64,000 nucleotides of DNA from Bacillota bacterium (GCA_023393115.1 JAEWMS010000040.1:1-64000), one strand, 5' to 3'; shown: positions 35,901-45,171, counted from the stretch's first letter. Notes: generated from the sequence alone by a model not told the origin. Numbers and translations are program-made.

Positions 35901-38484
35901 CGGAGATTTAAAAGAAGTTGATACCGGAATTACAGTATACAGAGGGGTTGATAAGAATAGCGCAATCCTGGCTTGGGATGAAGTAAACGACAATTGGAAA
36001 ATTGGAATGACCAATAGCCAGAATATGTTGAAGATTAACCAGGACGGAAGTCTGCAAACTTCAGCTGCAACTGTTGAGGGGGATTTAACTGCCGGAAGTG
36101 CATATATTAAGAAAAGCCTTGTTGTAAAAGACGGAATTGAGATTGATAGAGGTGCAGAGCCTAAGCCTGTAATCAAGTGGCTTAAGGATACCGATCAATG
36201 GGTTATTGGTATGGGACAGGAAAGCTTTATCAGTACCGACAGTACAGGAAAGGTGGGTATTGGCACCCAAACACCGGGAGCAAAGCTTGATGTCAACGGA
36301 AATGCTGTTGTAAGCGGAAATATGTCTATTAAAGGTAATTCATCGGTAACAGGAACCTTATCAGCCGGAAGTGCTGAAATAAACGGAGTACTCAAGGTAA
36401 ATGGCGGGTTCTCTCTAAATAACGGCATAGAAGTGGATAGAGGACCGGAATTTGAACCTGCAAAAATAGTATGGAATGAAAATAACCAGAAATGGTTATT
36501 CGGTGTTGGAGATAATCTTAGTGAAGTTTTGCTCCATGACCAACATACACACGATAGATTATACTCTATAGGTGATAAGTTTGTCGCAGTTAAGACAGAT
36601 GAATTTGGTAACGTAGGTATTGGAACAAATCCGACGGCCAAGCTGGATGTGGCGGGAGATGCAATAGTTGATGGAAAAATCACAATAAAGGATAATGTGG
36701 AAGTGGCAGGAGGTGCTACCTTCGGAGGAAAAATCTCGGCCGAGGTAGGTTTTGAGGTATCCAGAAAAGGTGAAGTCCCAGCGATGCTGTACTGGAATGA
36801 GGACCATAATGAATGGCAGGCCGGTTATAGCAACGATTTGAAAACTATATCCCTTGCTGACCATACCCACAACAGCTTATATTCCGGTGACACAAAAGTA
36901 GTATATGTTGACGGCACAGGAAACATAGCTATAGGTAAATCAGCAGCAGAAGCCAAGCTTGATGTTGATGGAAGTATCAAGGCCACGAGTATTAGTGTTA
37001 CCGGTATAATTTCCACTGAAGGAACCCTGAAGGGAGATCAGGCCGATATCAATGGTTCCTTAAAAGCTGCCAGTGCGCTGATAACAAAGAACTTGACAGT
37101 TGAAGGTGACCTTACCGTCAATGGGGAAGTTGTTAAAGTAAATACTACCACCCTTGAGGTTGAAGACAATATCATTACACTTAACAAGTATGCTCAGCAG
37201 CAAAAGGCAGCTGAGAAAAATGCAGGTATTGAAGTTTTCCGCGGCGGTGTAGACGACAGTAACGCATTACTTATTTGGAATGAGAGTAGTGATGCCTGGC
37301 AGGCAGGAACAAGCGATGAATTAAAAACTCTATGCTTTAGTGATCATAATCATAATGAACTCACATCCATAACAAGTGCTATGACAGTAAGCGGGGGAAA
37401 AATCGGTATTGGTACAGCAACCCCTGCAGAAAAATTGGATGTTGAGGGAAATGCTCATATCAGCAATAAGTTAACTGCAACAGAAGCGGCAATTACAGGG
37501 ACTATAAGTGCGAATAAGCTAACTGCAGCAGAAGCTACAATTACCGGAGCCCTCGGAGTGGATACGATAAATACAGCAAATGCCAATGTTACCGGTAGCC
37601 TTAATGTTGGACAAGGTATTGAGTTAACCCGTGCAGCCAACGAAAAGAAAGCCCAGATCAAATGGAATGAGACAAGTAAAACCTGGCAGGCCGGGATAGA
37701 CGGAACTTTGAAGGATATTTCCCTGAGCGGTCATAACCATACCGAGATTACCAACATTACAGGTACTTTGACAGTAAAGAGCGGAAATGTGGGAATTAAC
37801 AATACTTCCCCTCAGAAAAAGCTTGATGTTGTTGGAGACGCAGCTATAAACGGCAAACTGTCGGTAACAGATTTGGATGTGAACGGTACTCTCACACTGA
37901 ATGAAGGGATTACAGTTTCTGGTAATACAGTAGGTAAGTTATCCTGGGATGCTGAAGATAAAGTATGGCTTGCAGGAGCTTCAGACAGTCAACAACCCGT
38001 ATCTCTGGAAGGACACAGGCATACTAAGCTCCATACTTCCGAAGGAACAGAAACTGTTACGGTTTATACTTCAGGGAAAGTTGGTATCGGCACCGATACC
38101 GAGCCTGCTGAAGGGGTAAAACTGGAGGTTAATGGCCAAGTTAAAGCAAGCAATATTACCGCATCAGGTGTTGCTCAGACATCTTCAAGAGAATATAAGG
38201 AAAACATAGAAGAGCTTCAGCTTAAAACTGCTGTGGAATTGTTAAAGAAACTCAATCCTGTAACCTTTGACTATAAGAATAATTATGTGAAAAGACATAA
38301 TATCGGATTCATAGCTGAAGAGGTTCCGGAAATATTCACAACCTCTGATTCCAAAGCAATTTCTATAATGGATATAGTAGCAGTCCTTACAGCTGTTGTT
38401 AAAAAGCAGCAGACAGAAACAGCAGCAATGAAAAAGCAGCTTAATACACTCCAAAAGCAGGTTGCCGAATTAATAGGTGCATAA
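32995..38484 (+). CDS. Giant tail fibre 3 with 12 repeat modules and S74 chaperone
   Basis: This 1829-residue fibre has the shared N-terminal attachment motif ('NEIKRMKYFNGLLLKEEDL'). The shaft holds about 12 modules built on 'GIEV(Y/F)RG....(N)A.(L/I)(I/V)W(N/D)E....W..G', most closing with a His-x-His turn (HKH, HSH, HTH, HNH or HRH). Between modules run 'V.GN(L/A).V.G(D/N)' beta-helix turns and 'VGIGT..P..KLDV.G' turns. His-x-His sites in trimeric phage fibres such as T4 gp37 bind iron along the axis. The end is an S74 domain with Ser1730-x4-Lys1735 and a coiled coil. It is the last gene of the operon and about twice as long as its two paralogues. Confidence 0.87.
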   Translation: MSNEIKRMKYFNGLLLKEEDLKLEQEYHMKLQRLHNRFFHDWGVVDGLAVNPVVGSPKVTISQGLALNRIKNEETNEMFSQEIWICDSHPDSPVDLSGYDVDKDIYITVSYEEAFVDKDSKKGGDNEIHIWERSKISHSDIPPKDPSKDIILARVRLGAGNSGAKVIAEISEKNVEGTTQIRKNAVTQGTSQEFAKIYLGEKDKLNLPSIGGLIDKSLGEYDGLSVNSPYTKFSGKVISGEIKTHGNLNVNGNLIVNANNSEVFRIDSNGAVNVEKTATVKGNLTAAGGLKVNGDSTTLNTPTVEISGNKLTINKYTPKKDEEGPRMQSSGIEVFRGEKIPNAMLVWDEAKEKWKAGTEENEFDEKSGMYDLAYGPDWDTLHSGSNADNLHKHTTISDTDGKAALIADNNGNVNIKNKVIVSGGIVAKGGIEVPSGDTDAKLVWNEDDKRWQIGLGTDMYNIPYGKSWQDLTTGMNADILHSHSEIYNSDRDLVMAATPTGDVKVYSDLSVAKNLIVEGELIANKKTEYKEVQQVVTESVVVVNKSSNGNSSTFEGGLEVYRGEDKQNARLIWDEGSDSWKIGIGSNLSAIPSGIELEYLTHGGNADQLHKHGSLVDEEGSAVVNVDNDGNVNIAGDVAVIGDISVESNASIKGDVSMEGSVVIKGDLQVDGVKKVTNVETIQVDKNTIIVNKYSGTSTPLNNEGGLEVYRGGGDKTNAKIIWNEAAQKWMIGTGGDMRELPYGDNWDTLTENSSADALHKHSTLSDKKGSPVISVNSGGDINISKNTKVTGKLAVDGPVTISGDLEILGQLNSVENVTKQIVDEVEDSTLLLNKFGGDEPPLNESGIEVYRGKNKDNAKIIWDHKNGIWKMGVGKELAEIPSGDSWKKLTDHKNADSLHSHGQIYNEKGDILALSTRVSGNIDIAHDLAVGQDLSVLGNLEVKGDLARIGSKNIEIVGNSITMNRFDSGDLKEVDTGITVYRGVDKNSAILAWDEVNDNWKIGMTNSQNMLKINQDGSLQTSAATVEGDLTAGSAYIKKSLVVKDGIEIDRGAEPKPVIKWLKDTDQWVIGMGQESFISTDSTGKVGIGTQTPGAKLDVNGNAVVSGNMSIKGNSSVTGTLSAGSAEINGVLKVNGGFSLNNGIEVDRGPEFEPAKIVWNENNQKWLFGVGDNLSEVLLHDQHTHDRLYSIGDKFVAVKTDEFGNVGIGTNPTAKLDVAGDAIVDGKITIKDNVEVAGGATFGGKISAEVGFEVSRKGEVPAMLYWNEDHNEWQAGYSNDLKTISLADHTHNSLYSGDTKVVYVDGTGNIAIGKSAAEAKLDVDGSIKATSISVTGIISTEGTLKGDQADINGSLKAASALITKNLTVEGDLTVNGEVVKVNTTTLEVEDNIITLNKYAQQQKAAEKNAGIEVFRGGVDDSNALLIWNESSDAWQAGTSDELKTLCFSDHNHNELTSITSAMTVSGGKIGIGTATPAEKLDVEGNAHISNKLTATEAAITGTISANKLTAAEATITGALGVDTINTANANVTGSLNVGQGIELTRAANEKKAQIKWNETSKTWQAGIDGTLKDISLSGHNHTEITNITGTLTVKSGNVGINNTSPQKKLDVVGDAAINGKLSVTDLDVNGTLTLNEGITVSGNTVGKLSWDAEDKVWLAGASDSQQPVSLEGHRHTKLHTSEGTETVTVYTSGKVGIGTDTEPAEGVKLEVNGQVKASNITASGVAQTSSREYKENIEELQLKTAVELLKKLNPVTFDYKNNYVKRHNIGFIAEEVPEIFTTSDSKAISIMDIVAVLTAVVKKQQTETAAMKKQLNTLQKQVAELIGA

Positions 38485-38502
38485 TAGCCCTTTAGTTCAG
38501 CA

Positions 38503-38542
38503 AAAGCAAGACGCCCGTGAGTACTCACGGGCGTCTTGCTTT
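38503..38542 (+). terminator. Perfect 40-nt palindromic terminator at the end of the eCIS operon
   Basis: Two 20-nt arms (AAAGCAAGACGCCCGTGAGT and its exact complement) meet with no spacer. A-rich and T-rich flanks allow it to serve both the + strand eCIS operon and the - strand htrA gene. Confidence 0.9.
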
Positions 38543-38552
38543 AAAATATATT

Positions 38553-39896
38553 TTACTTATCCTCACTAAAGGTTATTTTTAAGGATACCTGGCTGCCATT
38601 CCTGGAGACTACAGCACTTACAGTATCACCTGCCTTGTGCTTTTTCTTTACTGCATCCAGGTCCGACATACCTTTTATCTTAGTACCGCCCAGTTCAACA
38701 AGTACATCTCCTTTTTTCATGCCGGCAGCTTCAGCCGCGCCTCCTGCTGTGACTTCTGAAATATAAACACCCACTGGAAGATCGTACATTCTTGAGATGC
38801 TTTCGGTAACCTCCTGAGCTGTAATACCAATTAGGGGTTTTCCTTTTACATAACCATAGGTTTTAAGCTGATCTATTATGGGCTTTGCTGTGTTCATCGG
38901 AATTGCGAACCCCAATCCTTCAACACCTTCAACTGAAATTTTGGCTGAGTTGATTCCAACTACCTGACCTTTTTTATTCACCAGTGCACCACCGCTGTTA
39001 CCCGGGTTTATTGCTGCGTCTGTCTGAATAAGGCTCATACTGTTATCGCCTGTAGACAGCTGCCTGTTAAGAGCACTGATTACTCCATAAGTAACCGAGC
39101 CTGCAAATTCCATACCCAGCGGATTACCTATTGCTACTGCAGGGTCACCAACCTCAAGATCTGAAGAATCGCCAAGCTCAGCAACAGGAAGGTCAGGCAA
39201 ATTAATCTTTAATACTGCTAAATCATTCTCACTGTCGCCGCCAATAAATTTAGCTGTTGTTTCTCTTTTATCGGGCAGGTAAACTGTCAGAGTAGTATTA
39301 GTCGCACCGCTCTTAGGGTCGGCGTATTGTACAACATGATAGTTTGTTATAATATAGCCATCCTCTGTAAAAATAATTCCCGAGCCTTCGGAATCAGAGG
39401 TTGAAGATCTGCTACCGTAAAAAGCCGACTGTCTTGTTGTTTTAACTGACATTTTAATTCCAACTATTGATGGTCCGACTTTTTTGGCAATCTGTGCAAC
39501 AGTCAGATCACCTGAACTTGTATTGAAAAGGTTTGTCGCTTTAATACTATCGGTAGTTGTTGAGAGCTTTGCCGCCGCTGAGGAGCTGTCCGATGCTGTG
39601 CTTAGCGCCGACGTTTGCTTCAAAGCACCTACCTGGCTGTTCAGCTGTTTAGAAAAACTTGAATACATTGTACCACCAACTGTGATACCGGTGATCAGCG
39701 ATGTTACCAAAATCAATGCCAGATAAGTAACGAATCTGCCGCCCTTTTTTCTCTTAGGTTGAACAATTATTTCCTTATAATATGTTTGATTATTATAGTC
39801 ATAGTTATGCGGACTTTGGCTGTACATATTGTCGTTTCTAAAGTCATTGTTAAAATTATTAAAGTCATTGTAGTTATTATTGTTGAAATTATCCAT
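38553..39896 (-). CDS. htrA: HtrA/DegP-type membrane-anchored serine protease
   Basis: The 447-residue protein has an Asn/Tyr-rich cytoplasmic N-terminus (~50 residues), one membrane segment at ~57-80, a trypsin-like domain with His187 (TNYHVV), Asp225 (ENDLAVL) and Ser301 (NPGNSGGAL), and one C-terminal PDZ domain with 'GVYISEV..GGAAEAAGMKKGDVL'. It should degrade or refold misfolded proteins at the outer face of the membrane. The ribosome site is TTGGAGGAG. It is convergent with the eCIS operon; nothing in the sequence ties the two together. Confidence 0.93.
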   Translation of the reverse strand: MDNFNNNNYNDFNNFNNDFRNDNMYSQSPHNYDYNNQTYYKEIIVQPKRKKGGRFVTYLALILVTSLITGITVGGTMYSSFSKQLNSQVGALKQTSALSTASDSSSAAAKLSTTTDSIKATNLFNTSSGDLTVAQIAKKVGPSIVGIKMSVKTTRQSAFYGSRSSTSDSEGSGIIFTEDGYIITNYHVVQYADPKSGATNTTLTVYLPDKRETTAKFIGGDSENDLAVLKINLPDLPVAELGDSSDLEVGDPAVAIGNPLGMEFAGSVTYGVISALNRQLSTGDNSMSLIQTDAAINPGNSGGALVNKKGQVVGINSAKISVEGVEGLGFAIPMNTAKPIIDQLKTYGYVKGKPLIGITAQEVTESISRMYDLPVGVYISEVTAGGAAEAAGMKKGDVLVELGGTKIKGMSDLDAVKKKHKAGDTVSAVVSRNGSQVSLKITFSEDK

Positions 39897-40076
39897 ACTA
39901 ACTCCTCCAATCTTTGTTTTTATTTTTCCTATGCTTAAATATTAGACTAAAATTATGTACTTTTTACGAAGAAAAAGTTAATATTTTGTGATAAATTTGC
40001 GAACAACTTGTGAACAAAAAGATGAAACAGATATTATACACTGCTTCGTTATAAATCAATAAGGGCAGGTATTATT

Positions 40077-40331
40077 TCACCTGCCCTCTATCTCTTTCTT
40101 CAATTCATTGCTTTTTGGACAATATTTTTCATTAACAAAAGTAAAATCACAAGGTATTTCTTCACTGAAAATTTCAAATAATGACTTGCTGGCATTTTCG
40201 TCAACATCTACAAGGACGTGCTCATCCAATACTGCGATAACCTTGCCGTAACCAATAAACTTATCATCCCGTGTTATGGCTATCTTGTCATCCTGTAGAA
40301 TAAATTCCTTCCTTTCACACTGAATTATCAT
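40077..40331 (-). CDS. Small conserved-looking hypothetical protein
   Basis: The 84-residue product starts behind CCAGGTGAAAAT. It has alternating beta-strand segments ('FILQDDKIAITRDDKFIGYGKVIAVLDEHVLVDVD' in parts) and a Lys/Glu end, and two Cys in the second half. I do not recognise a family. The gene is alone on its strand between htrA and the next + strand gene. Confidence 0.55.
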   Translation of the reverse strand: MIIQCERKEFILQDDKIAITRDDKFIGYGKVIAVLDEHVLVDVDENASKSLFEIFSEEIPCDFTFVNEKYCPKSNELKKEIEGR

Positions 40332-40559
40332 ATTTTCACCTGGCGATTAATTACTCACTTTCATATGGATATGAATGTCGCGAAGAGGAAAGAGATAGCT
40401 GTAAAGAACGAAAGTGGCATTATTATTTATACCCCTCGGGAGGCTGGTTTATACCGGATATATAGGAAGTACTCAAGTAAATGGATATTACTGCCGAAAG
40501 TTTAATTACAGAACATTTATATTGTTGTTAGTATTGGGAATAAAGTAAGGAGGTTAGTT

Positions 40560-41222
40560 ATGATAAATGGAGTTAATACCAATCATGGAGTAGCACGAAG
40601 CTATAACAACTCAAAGAAGACAAATAGTCCCGGTTCAACTCAAACAGCTTTAGCAAATGAAGAAGCTGCTGTACTGGAATTAGGAAACTCAGTTAAGAGT
40701 ACGCCGATAACCTATGAAAAACCATCAGGAGCAAATGCTTTTGCAGGAAAGACACCGACAACTGAAACACAAAAGAAGACAAGTGATATAGAGGATACAA
40801 AATCAAAAGAAATTAATGCAGAAGAAATTAACCGACTTTGGGAAGAGGCAAATAGGGCAACTCAGCATCTTAGAGATTTGGTGGCTGAACTTTTAAGAAG
40901 TCAGGGAAAAACCTTTGAGGATGTATTGTCCGGTAAGGAAGAATTAGTTGTAGATGAAAAAACCAGGGCTGCCGCCGCAGAAGCAATTTCAGAAAATGGA
41001 GAATGTGGTGTTCAGGCAGTCAGTGACAGGATAGTTGCTTTCGCAAAGGCCATATCAAATGATAATCCTGAAATGTACGACAAACTTATGAGTGCTATCG
41101 ATGAGGGATTTGCACAGGCCGAAAAGGCATTTGGCGGACAGCTTCCTGAAATATGTCAAAAGACTCGTGAAGAAATCGGCAGAAAGATGGAAGAGTGGAA
41201 GAATGGAAGCGTGGAAGAATAA
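40560..41222 (+). CDS. Hypothetical helical protein
   Basis: The 220-residue product has an excellent ribosome site (AAGGAGGTTAG). Residues 1-90 are polar, Ser/Thr/Asn-rich and probably disordered. Residues ~95-215 are helical, with 'AAAEAISENGECGVQAVSDRIVAFAKAISNDNPE' in parts and 'AFGGQLPEICQKTREEI'. There is no signal peptide or membrane span. I believe such proteins recur in clostridia without known function. A TCAA-N16-GCCGAAAG sequence about 60-80 bases upstream faintly resembles a SigD motility promoter, which is only a hint. Confidence 0.6.
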   Translation: MINGVNTNHGVARSYNNSKKTNSPGSTQTALANEEAAVLELGNSVKSTPITYEKPSGANAFAGKTPTTETQKKTSDIEDTKSKEINAEEINRLWEEANRATQHLRDLVAELLRSQGKTFEDVLSGKEELVVDEKTRAAAAEAISENGECGVQAVSDRIVAFAKAISNDNPEMYDKLMSAIDEGFAQAEKAFGGQLPEICQKTREEIGRKMEEWKNGSVEE

Positions 41223-41299
41223 TTGTTAAATTTTTTGCACAGCTTAATACTACCTATCAATTATAGATATTGTTGATATATAATTAAATATTAGAAATA

Positions 41300-41332
41300 C
41301 TAAAAAATACAATCCTAGGATTGTATTTTTTA
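41300..41332 (+). terminator. Palindromic terminator
   Basis: CTAAAAAATACAATC and its complement surround CTAG, giving A-rich and T-rich arms. It closes the 220-residue gene and separates it from the ABC exporter operon. Confidence 0.75.
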
Positions 41333-41396
41333 GTTGATGACTTTATTGCAAAAGACTGCTGGAGACTTAAGACGATTATATGATTTGGAGGTTTGT

Positions 41397-42098
41397 ATGG
41401 GGTTTGTTGAATTCAAAAATGTGTATAAGATATATAGAATGGGTGAAGTAACTATTAACGCCGCTAACGGTATAAATTTTGAAATAAATAAGGGGGAATT
41501 TGTTGTTATTGTGGGGCCCAGTGGTGCGGGAAAAACTACAGTCCTTAATATATTGGGAGGTATGGATACCTGTGATGAGGGAGAGATAGTTGTTGACGGC
41601 CAAAAAACAAATGAATTTAAACCCAAACAGCTTATAACCTACAGAAGGTATGATATTGGATTTGTATTCCAGTTTTACAATTTGATTCAGAACCTTACTG
41701 CAAAGGAAAATGTAGAGCTTGCATCACAGATATGCAAGGATCCTCTCGAGGCTGAAAAAATACTTGTTGAGGTTGGCCTTGGTGAAAGGCTGGACAACTT
41801 TCCTGCTCAGCTTTCAGGAGGTGAACAGCAGCGTGTTGCCATAGCAAGAGCACTTGCAAAAAGGCCAAAATTATTGTTGTGTGATGAACCTACAGGCGCA
41901 CTTGACTACTCCACAGGTAAAAGTATTCTTAAACTGTTACAGGATACCTGCAGGCTAAACGGGATGACGGTAATTGTTATTACTCATAACATGGCAATAG
42001 CCCCGATGGCAGACAGAGTAATTAGAATAAAGAACAGCAAGGTAGAGAGTATGGTAACCAATGACAACCCAACGGGTGTGGAACATATTGAATGGTAA
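41397..42098 (+). CDS. ABC transporter ATP-binding protein (LolD/MacB type)
   Basis: The start is the ATG behind TTTGGAGG; the 21-codon extension upstream runs through the terminator region. The 233-residue ATPase has Walker A GPSGAGKT (~40-47), the signature [15 protein letters not shown], Walker [13 protein letters not shown] and the 'VITHN' switch His. It belongs to the class that powers FtsX-type permeases, and the permease gene follows after 37 bases. Confidence 0.93.
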   Translation: MGFVEFKNVYKIYRMGEVTINAANGINFEINKGEFVVIVGPSGAGKTTVLNILGGMDTCDEGEIVVDGQKTNEFKPKQLITYRRYDIGFVFQFYNLIQNLTAKENVELASQICKDPLEAEKILVEVGLGERLDNFPAQLSGGEQQRVAIARALAKRPKLLLCDEPTGALDYSTGKSILKLLQDTCRLNGMTVIVITHNMAIAPMADRVIRIKNSKVESMVTNDNPTGVEHIEW

Positions 42099-42135
42099 AA
42101 CACCATGATAAGATGGAATGTTGAAGGAGAGTTGT

Positions 42136-45100
42136 ATGAAAAACGCTCATTTAAAAGATATATTGAGAGAACTATGGCGGACTAGAAGCCGCTTTATTGC
42201 TATTTTCGCCATTGTCGCACTGGGCACCGGTTTTTTTGCTGGGGTCAAGGCTACCTGCCCGGATATGCAGCTGACCGCTGATAAATACTTCATTGATTAC
42301 GGGCTGATGGATCTGAGGCTGGTATCTACATACGGCTTTAATAAGGATGATATAGCAGCAGTTGAAAAGGGTGGGGACATTAAAGGGTTAATGCTTTCCT
42401 ATACAATTGATGCAATTGTGAAAACGGAATATGAGGACAAGGTTGCAAAGATACATTCCATTCCCCTAGAAAAGACTACCGGAGATCAGAATGGTTATCT
42501 TAACAGATATAAAGTGATTGAAGGAAGATTACCCGAAAAGCCGGGAGAATGTGCCATAGAAAAAGGCAGTACGTCCGGAAGTAATATAGCAATCGGTAAA
42601 GATATATCTTTAGCTTCCGGCAAGGAGGATACCGACATATCCAGGTATTTGAAAAGGGACAGATACAAGGTTGTGGGTTACATTGAAACCCCGTATTATC
42701 TCACATTTGAGAAGGGAACCTCAAGCCTTGGAAACGGTACGGTAGCAATGTATGCTGTCATACCGGAAGAGGACTTCAATATGGAGGTATACACCGATAT
42801 AAACCTTACATTAAAGGCTACTGAGAATTTATCTGCTTTCAGCAAGGACTATGAGGATTATATAGAAGCCCATAAGGAGAAACTGGAAAGGGTTGCTGAA
42901 AGTCGTGAAACGCAGCGCTACCAAGAAGTGTACAATGAAGCCAAACAAAAGCTTGATGATAATAAGAAAGAGCTTGCCGAAGGTGAAGCCAAGCAAAAAC
43001 AAAAGCTATCGGAAGTTCTTGAAACGCTGAATAAGCATCAGTCAGAACTAAATGCCGGGAAACAGCAACTTGAAATGCAAAAAAGGTTGGCTGCTGAAAA
43101 AATAAAATATGCGGAAGCCGAGTTTAGTAAAAAGGAAACTGAACTTGAGAACGGGTTAAAACAGTATTCCGAACAGCTGAAAGCATTTGAGCAAAATAAG
43201 GCCTTTCTCCCTGCAGATCAGGCAGCCGCCACGGAAGAAGTACTAAAGCAAACAAAGCTTAAGCTTGACCAAGGGGTAAAAGCACTTTCCGAACAAAAGC
43301 TTCTTTCCGAGAAACAAAGTGCTAGTGGTGCTGATAAACTAAAAAAAGCAGTCGAAGATTTGAAGGCTGCCGAAAAAGAGCTCGAGGAAGGCTGGTCAGA
43401 ATACAGAAAGCAAAAAGAGAATTCCGACCGGGAACTTGCCGATGCAAGAAAAAAACTTGCCGAGGCTGAGGAAAAGCTCAACGATATAAAAAAACCTCAA
43501 TGGTATATAATGGATAGAAACAACAATCCGGGTTATTCATCATATTTTGAGGATACACAAAGGGTTGATGCTATAGCCAGGATATTTCCTGTATTTTTCT
43601 TTGTAGTAGCCGCCTTTGTCTGCCTTACTACCATGACCAGGATGGTAGAGGACCAAAGGACCCAGATTGGGACCCTCAAGGCGTTAGGATATGGAAATTT
43701 TGCCATTGCGTCAAAATATCTTGTTTATGCAGCCATTGCCAGTATAACGGGAAGTATAGTCGGGCTTACCGTTGGGTTAAAACTGTTTCCGTTTGTTATA
43801 GGGAACGCATATGGTATACTTTACCGTCTGCCACCTACAATTACTCCGCTCAGGGGTGAGTATATGTTCTGGATAACATTAGGTGCTCTGGTTTGTACTT
43901 CATTAGCCGTATACTTTGCCTGCTACAAGGAATTGATGGAGCAACCCTCGTCATTAATGCGCCCGAAGGCACCAAAAATGGGGAAAAGGGTTCTTCTGGA
44001 AAGAGTTCCTTTTATCTGGAACAGACTTAAATTCTTCAGTAAAGTAACTGTAAGAAATCTATTCAGATACAAAAAAAGGCTATTTATGACCCTTCTGGGT
44101 GTAGCAGGCTGTACTGCCCTTATGCTGGCGGGTTTTGGAATCAGGGATGCAATTTCCAGCATAGTTCCCAAACAGTATGGTGAAGTTTTTAAATTCAATA
44201 CCATTGTAATTTTGGATGAAAATGCCAAGGAACAGGAAAGACAGGAAGTCTTCAATTCTCTGGAAGTCAATGACATCGTTGGAAAAATGCTAAATGTTAG
44301 GCTTAAGAATTATGATGCCGGCTATGAGGGTAACTGGCAAAAAATTAATCTCATAGTACCAGGGGATAATGAGGGATTAAGTGATTTTATTTCGGTTCAT
44401 GAAAGGATGGGTAAAGAACCGATAAAGCTTACAGATGAAGGTGTAGTAATAGGTGAAAAGTTGTCAAAGGTATTGAAGCTTGGAGTAGGGGATTCGATTA
44501 TCATAAAGAACGGTGACTTCAAAAATATTCAGGTCAAAGTGACCGGAATTAACGAAAATTATGCTTTGCATTATGTATATATGACAAAGACTCTATATGA
44601 AAAAGAATTTGGAGAGAAAGCTCAATTAAACAGCATTCTGGTTAAAATGAGAGAAGTGTCGGAACAGGCGGAGGATGAATTAGGCGCACAGCTTGCCACT
44701 AAAGAGGCAGTACTTCAGACAAACTTTACAAGAGCCAACCAGCAGAGTTTTACAGATATGGTTGGTAGTCTGAACAGTATTGTTTTTGTTATGATTATTT
44801 CAGCAGGAGCGTTGGCCTTCGTTGTACTGTATAACCTTACAAATATTAATATAACCGAAAGAATCAGGGAGATAGCCAGTATTAAGGTGCTGGGATTTTA
44901 TGACCTGGAGGTCTCTGAGTACGTATTCCGAGAAAACATAATTTTGACAATAATTAATGTCAGCTTGGGTTTGCTTGGAGGAATTGTGCTTAATAGATTT
45001 GTTCTGGAAACTGCAGAAACCGATGTTGTCATGTTTGGCAGAGAAATACGATGGTACAGCTATATAATGGCTGCTGTGCTTACAGTTTTATTTGCAATAC

Positions 45101-45171
45101 TTGTAAATGTAGTGATGCATTTCAAGTTGAAGAAAGTGAGTATGATAGAATCTCTTAAATCGGTGGAGTAG
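42136..45171 (+). CDS. FtsX-family ABC permease with extracytoplasmic coiled coil
   Basis: The 1011-residue protein starts behind AAGGAGAG. One membrane helix lies near residues 17-37, then a ~430-residue extracytoplasmic part including a long Lys/Glu/Ala coiled coil (~260-460). Three helices follow near 480-620 ('FPVFFFVVAAFVCLTTMTRMVEDQRTQIGTLKALGY' in parts marks the first FtsX domain), then another large loop and a second FtsX domain at the end with 'REIASIKVLGFYDLEVSEY'. Such duplicated-FtsX permeases act in mechanotransmission or lipid/peptide handling, not classical import. The substrate is unknown. Confidence 0.87.
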   Translation: MKNAHLKDILRELWRTRSRFIAIFAIVALGTGFFAGVKATCPDMQLTADKYFIDYGLMDLRLVSTYGFNKDDIAAVEKGGDIKGLMLSYTIDAIVKTEYEDKVAKIHSIPLEKTTGDQNGYLNRYKVIEGRLPEKPGECAIEKGSTSGSNIAIGKDISLASGKEDTDISRYLKRDRYKVVGYIETPYYLTFEKGTSSLGNGTVAMYAVIPEEDFNMEVYTDINLTLKATENLSAFSKDYEDYIEAHKEKLERVAESRETQRYQEVYNEAKQKLDDNKKELAEGEAKQKQKLSEVLETLNKHQSELNAGKQQLEMQKRLAAEKIKYAEAEFSKKETELENGLKQYSEQLKAFEQNKAFLPADQAAATEEVLKQTKLKLDQGVKALSEQKLLSEKQSASGADKLKKAVEDLKAAEKELEEGWSEYRKQKENSDRELADARKKLAEAEEKLNDIKKPQWYIMDRNNNPGYSSYFEDTQRVDAIARIFPVFFFVVAAFVCLTTMTRMVEDQRTQIGTLKALGYGNFAIASKYLVYAAIASITGSIVGLTVGLKLFPFVIGNAYGILYRLPPTITPLRGEYMFWITLGALVCTSLAVYFACYKELMEQPSSLMRPKAPKMGKRVLLERVPFIWNRLKFFSKVTVRNLFRYKKRLFMTLLGVAGCTALMLAGFGIRDAISSIVPKQYGEVFKFNTIVILDENAKEQERQEVFNSLEVNDIVGKMLNVRLKNYDAGYEGNWQKINLIVPGDNEGLSDFISVHERMGKEPIKLTDEGVVIGEKLSKVLKLGVGDSIIIKNGDFKNIQVKVTGINENYALHYVYMTKTLYEKEFGEKAQLNSILVKMREVSEQAEDELGAQLATKEAVLQTNFTRANQQSFTDMVGSLNSIVFVMIISAGALAFVVLYNLTNINITERIREIASIKVLGFYDLEVSEYVFRENIILTIINVSLGLLGGIVLNRFVLETAETDVVMFGREIRWYSYIMAAVLTVLFAILVNVVMHFKLKKVSMIESLKSVE

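Noticed and set aside
10012..38484. The tail-like cluster as a prophage.
   Set aside because: No capsid, portal, terminase, integrase, holin or lysin genes are present, while the eCIS-specific ATPase and DUF4255 genes are.
38553..39896. HtrA as a dedicated processing protease of the eCIS.
   Set aside because: It is convergent, separated by a strong bidirectional terminator and looks like an ordinary housekeeping HtrA; adjacency alone is not evidence.
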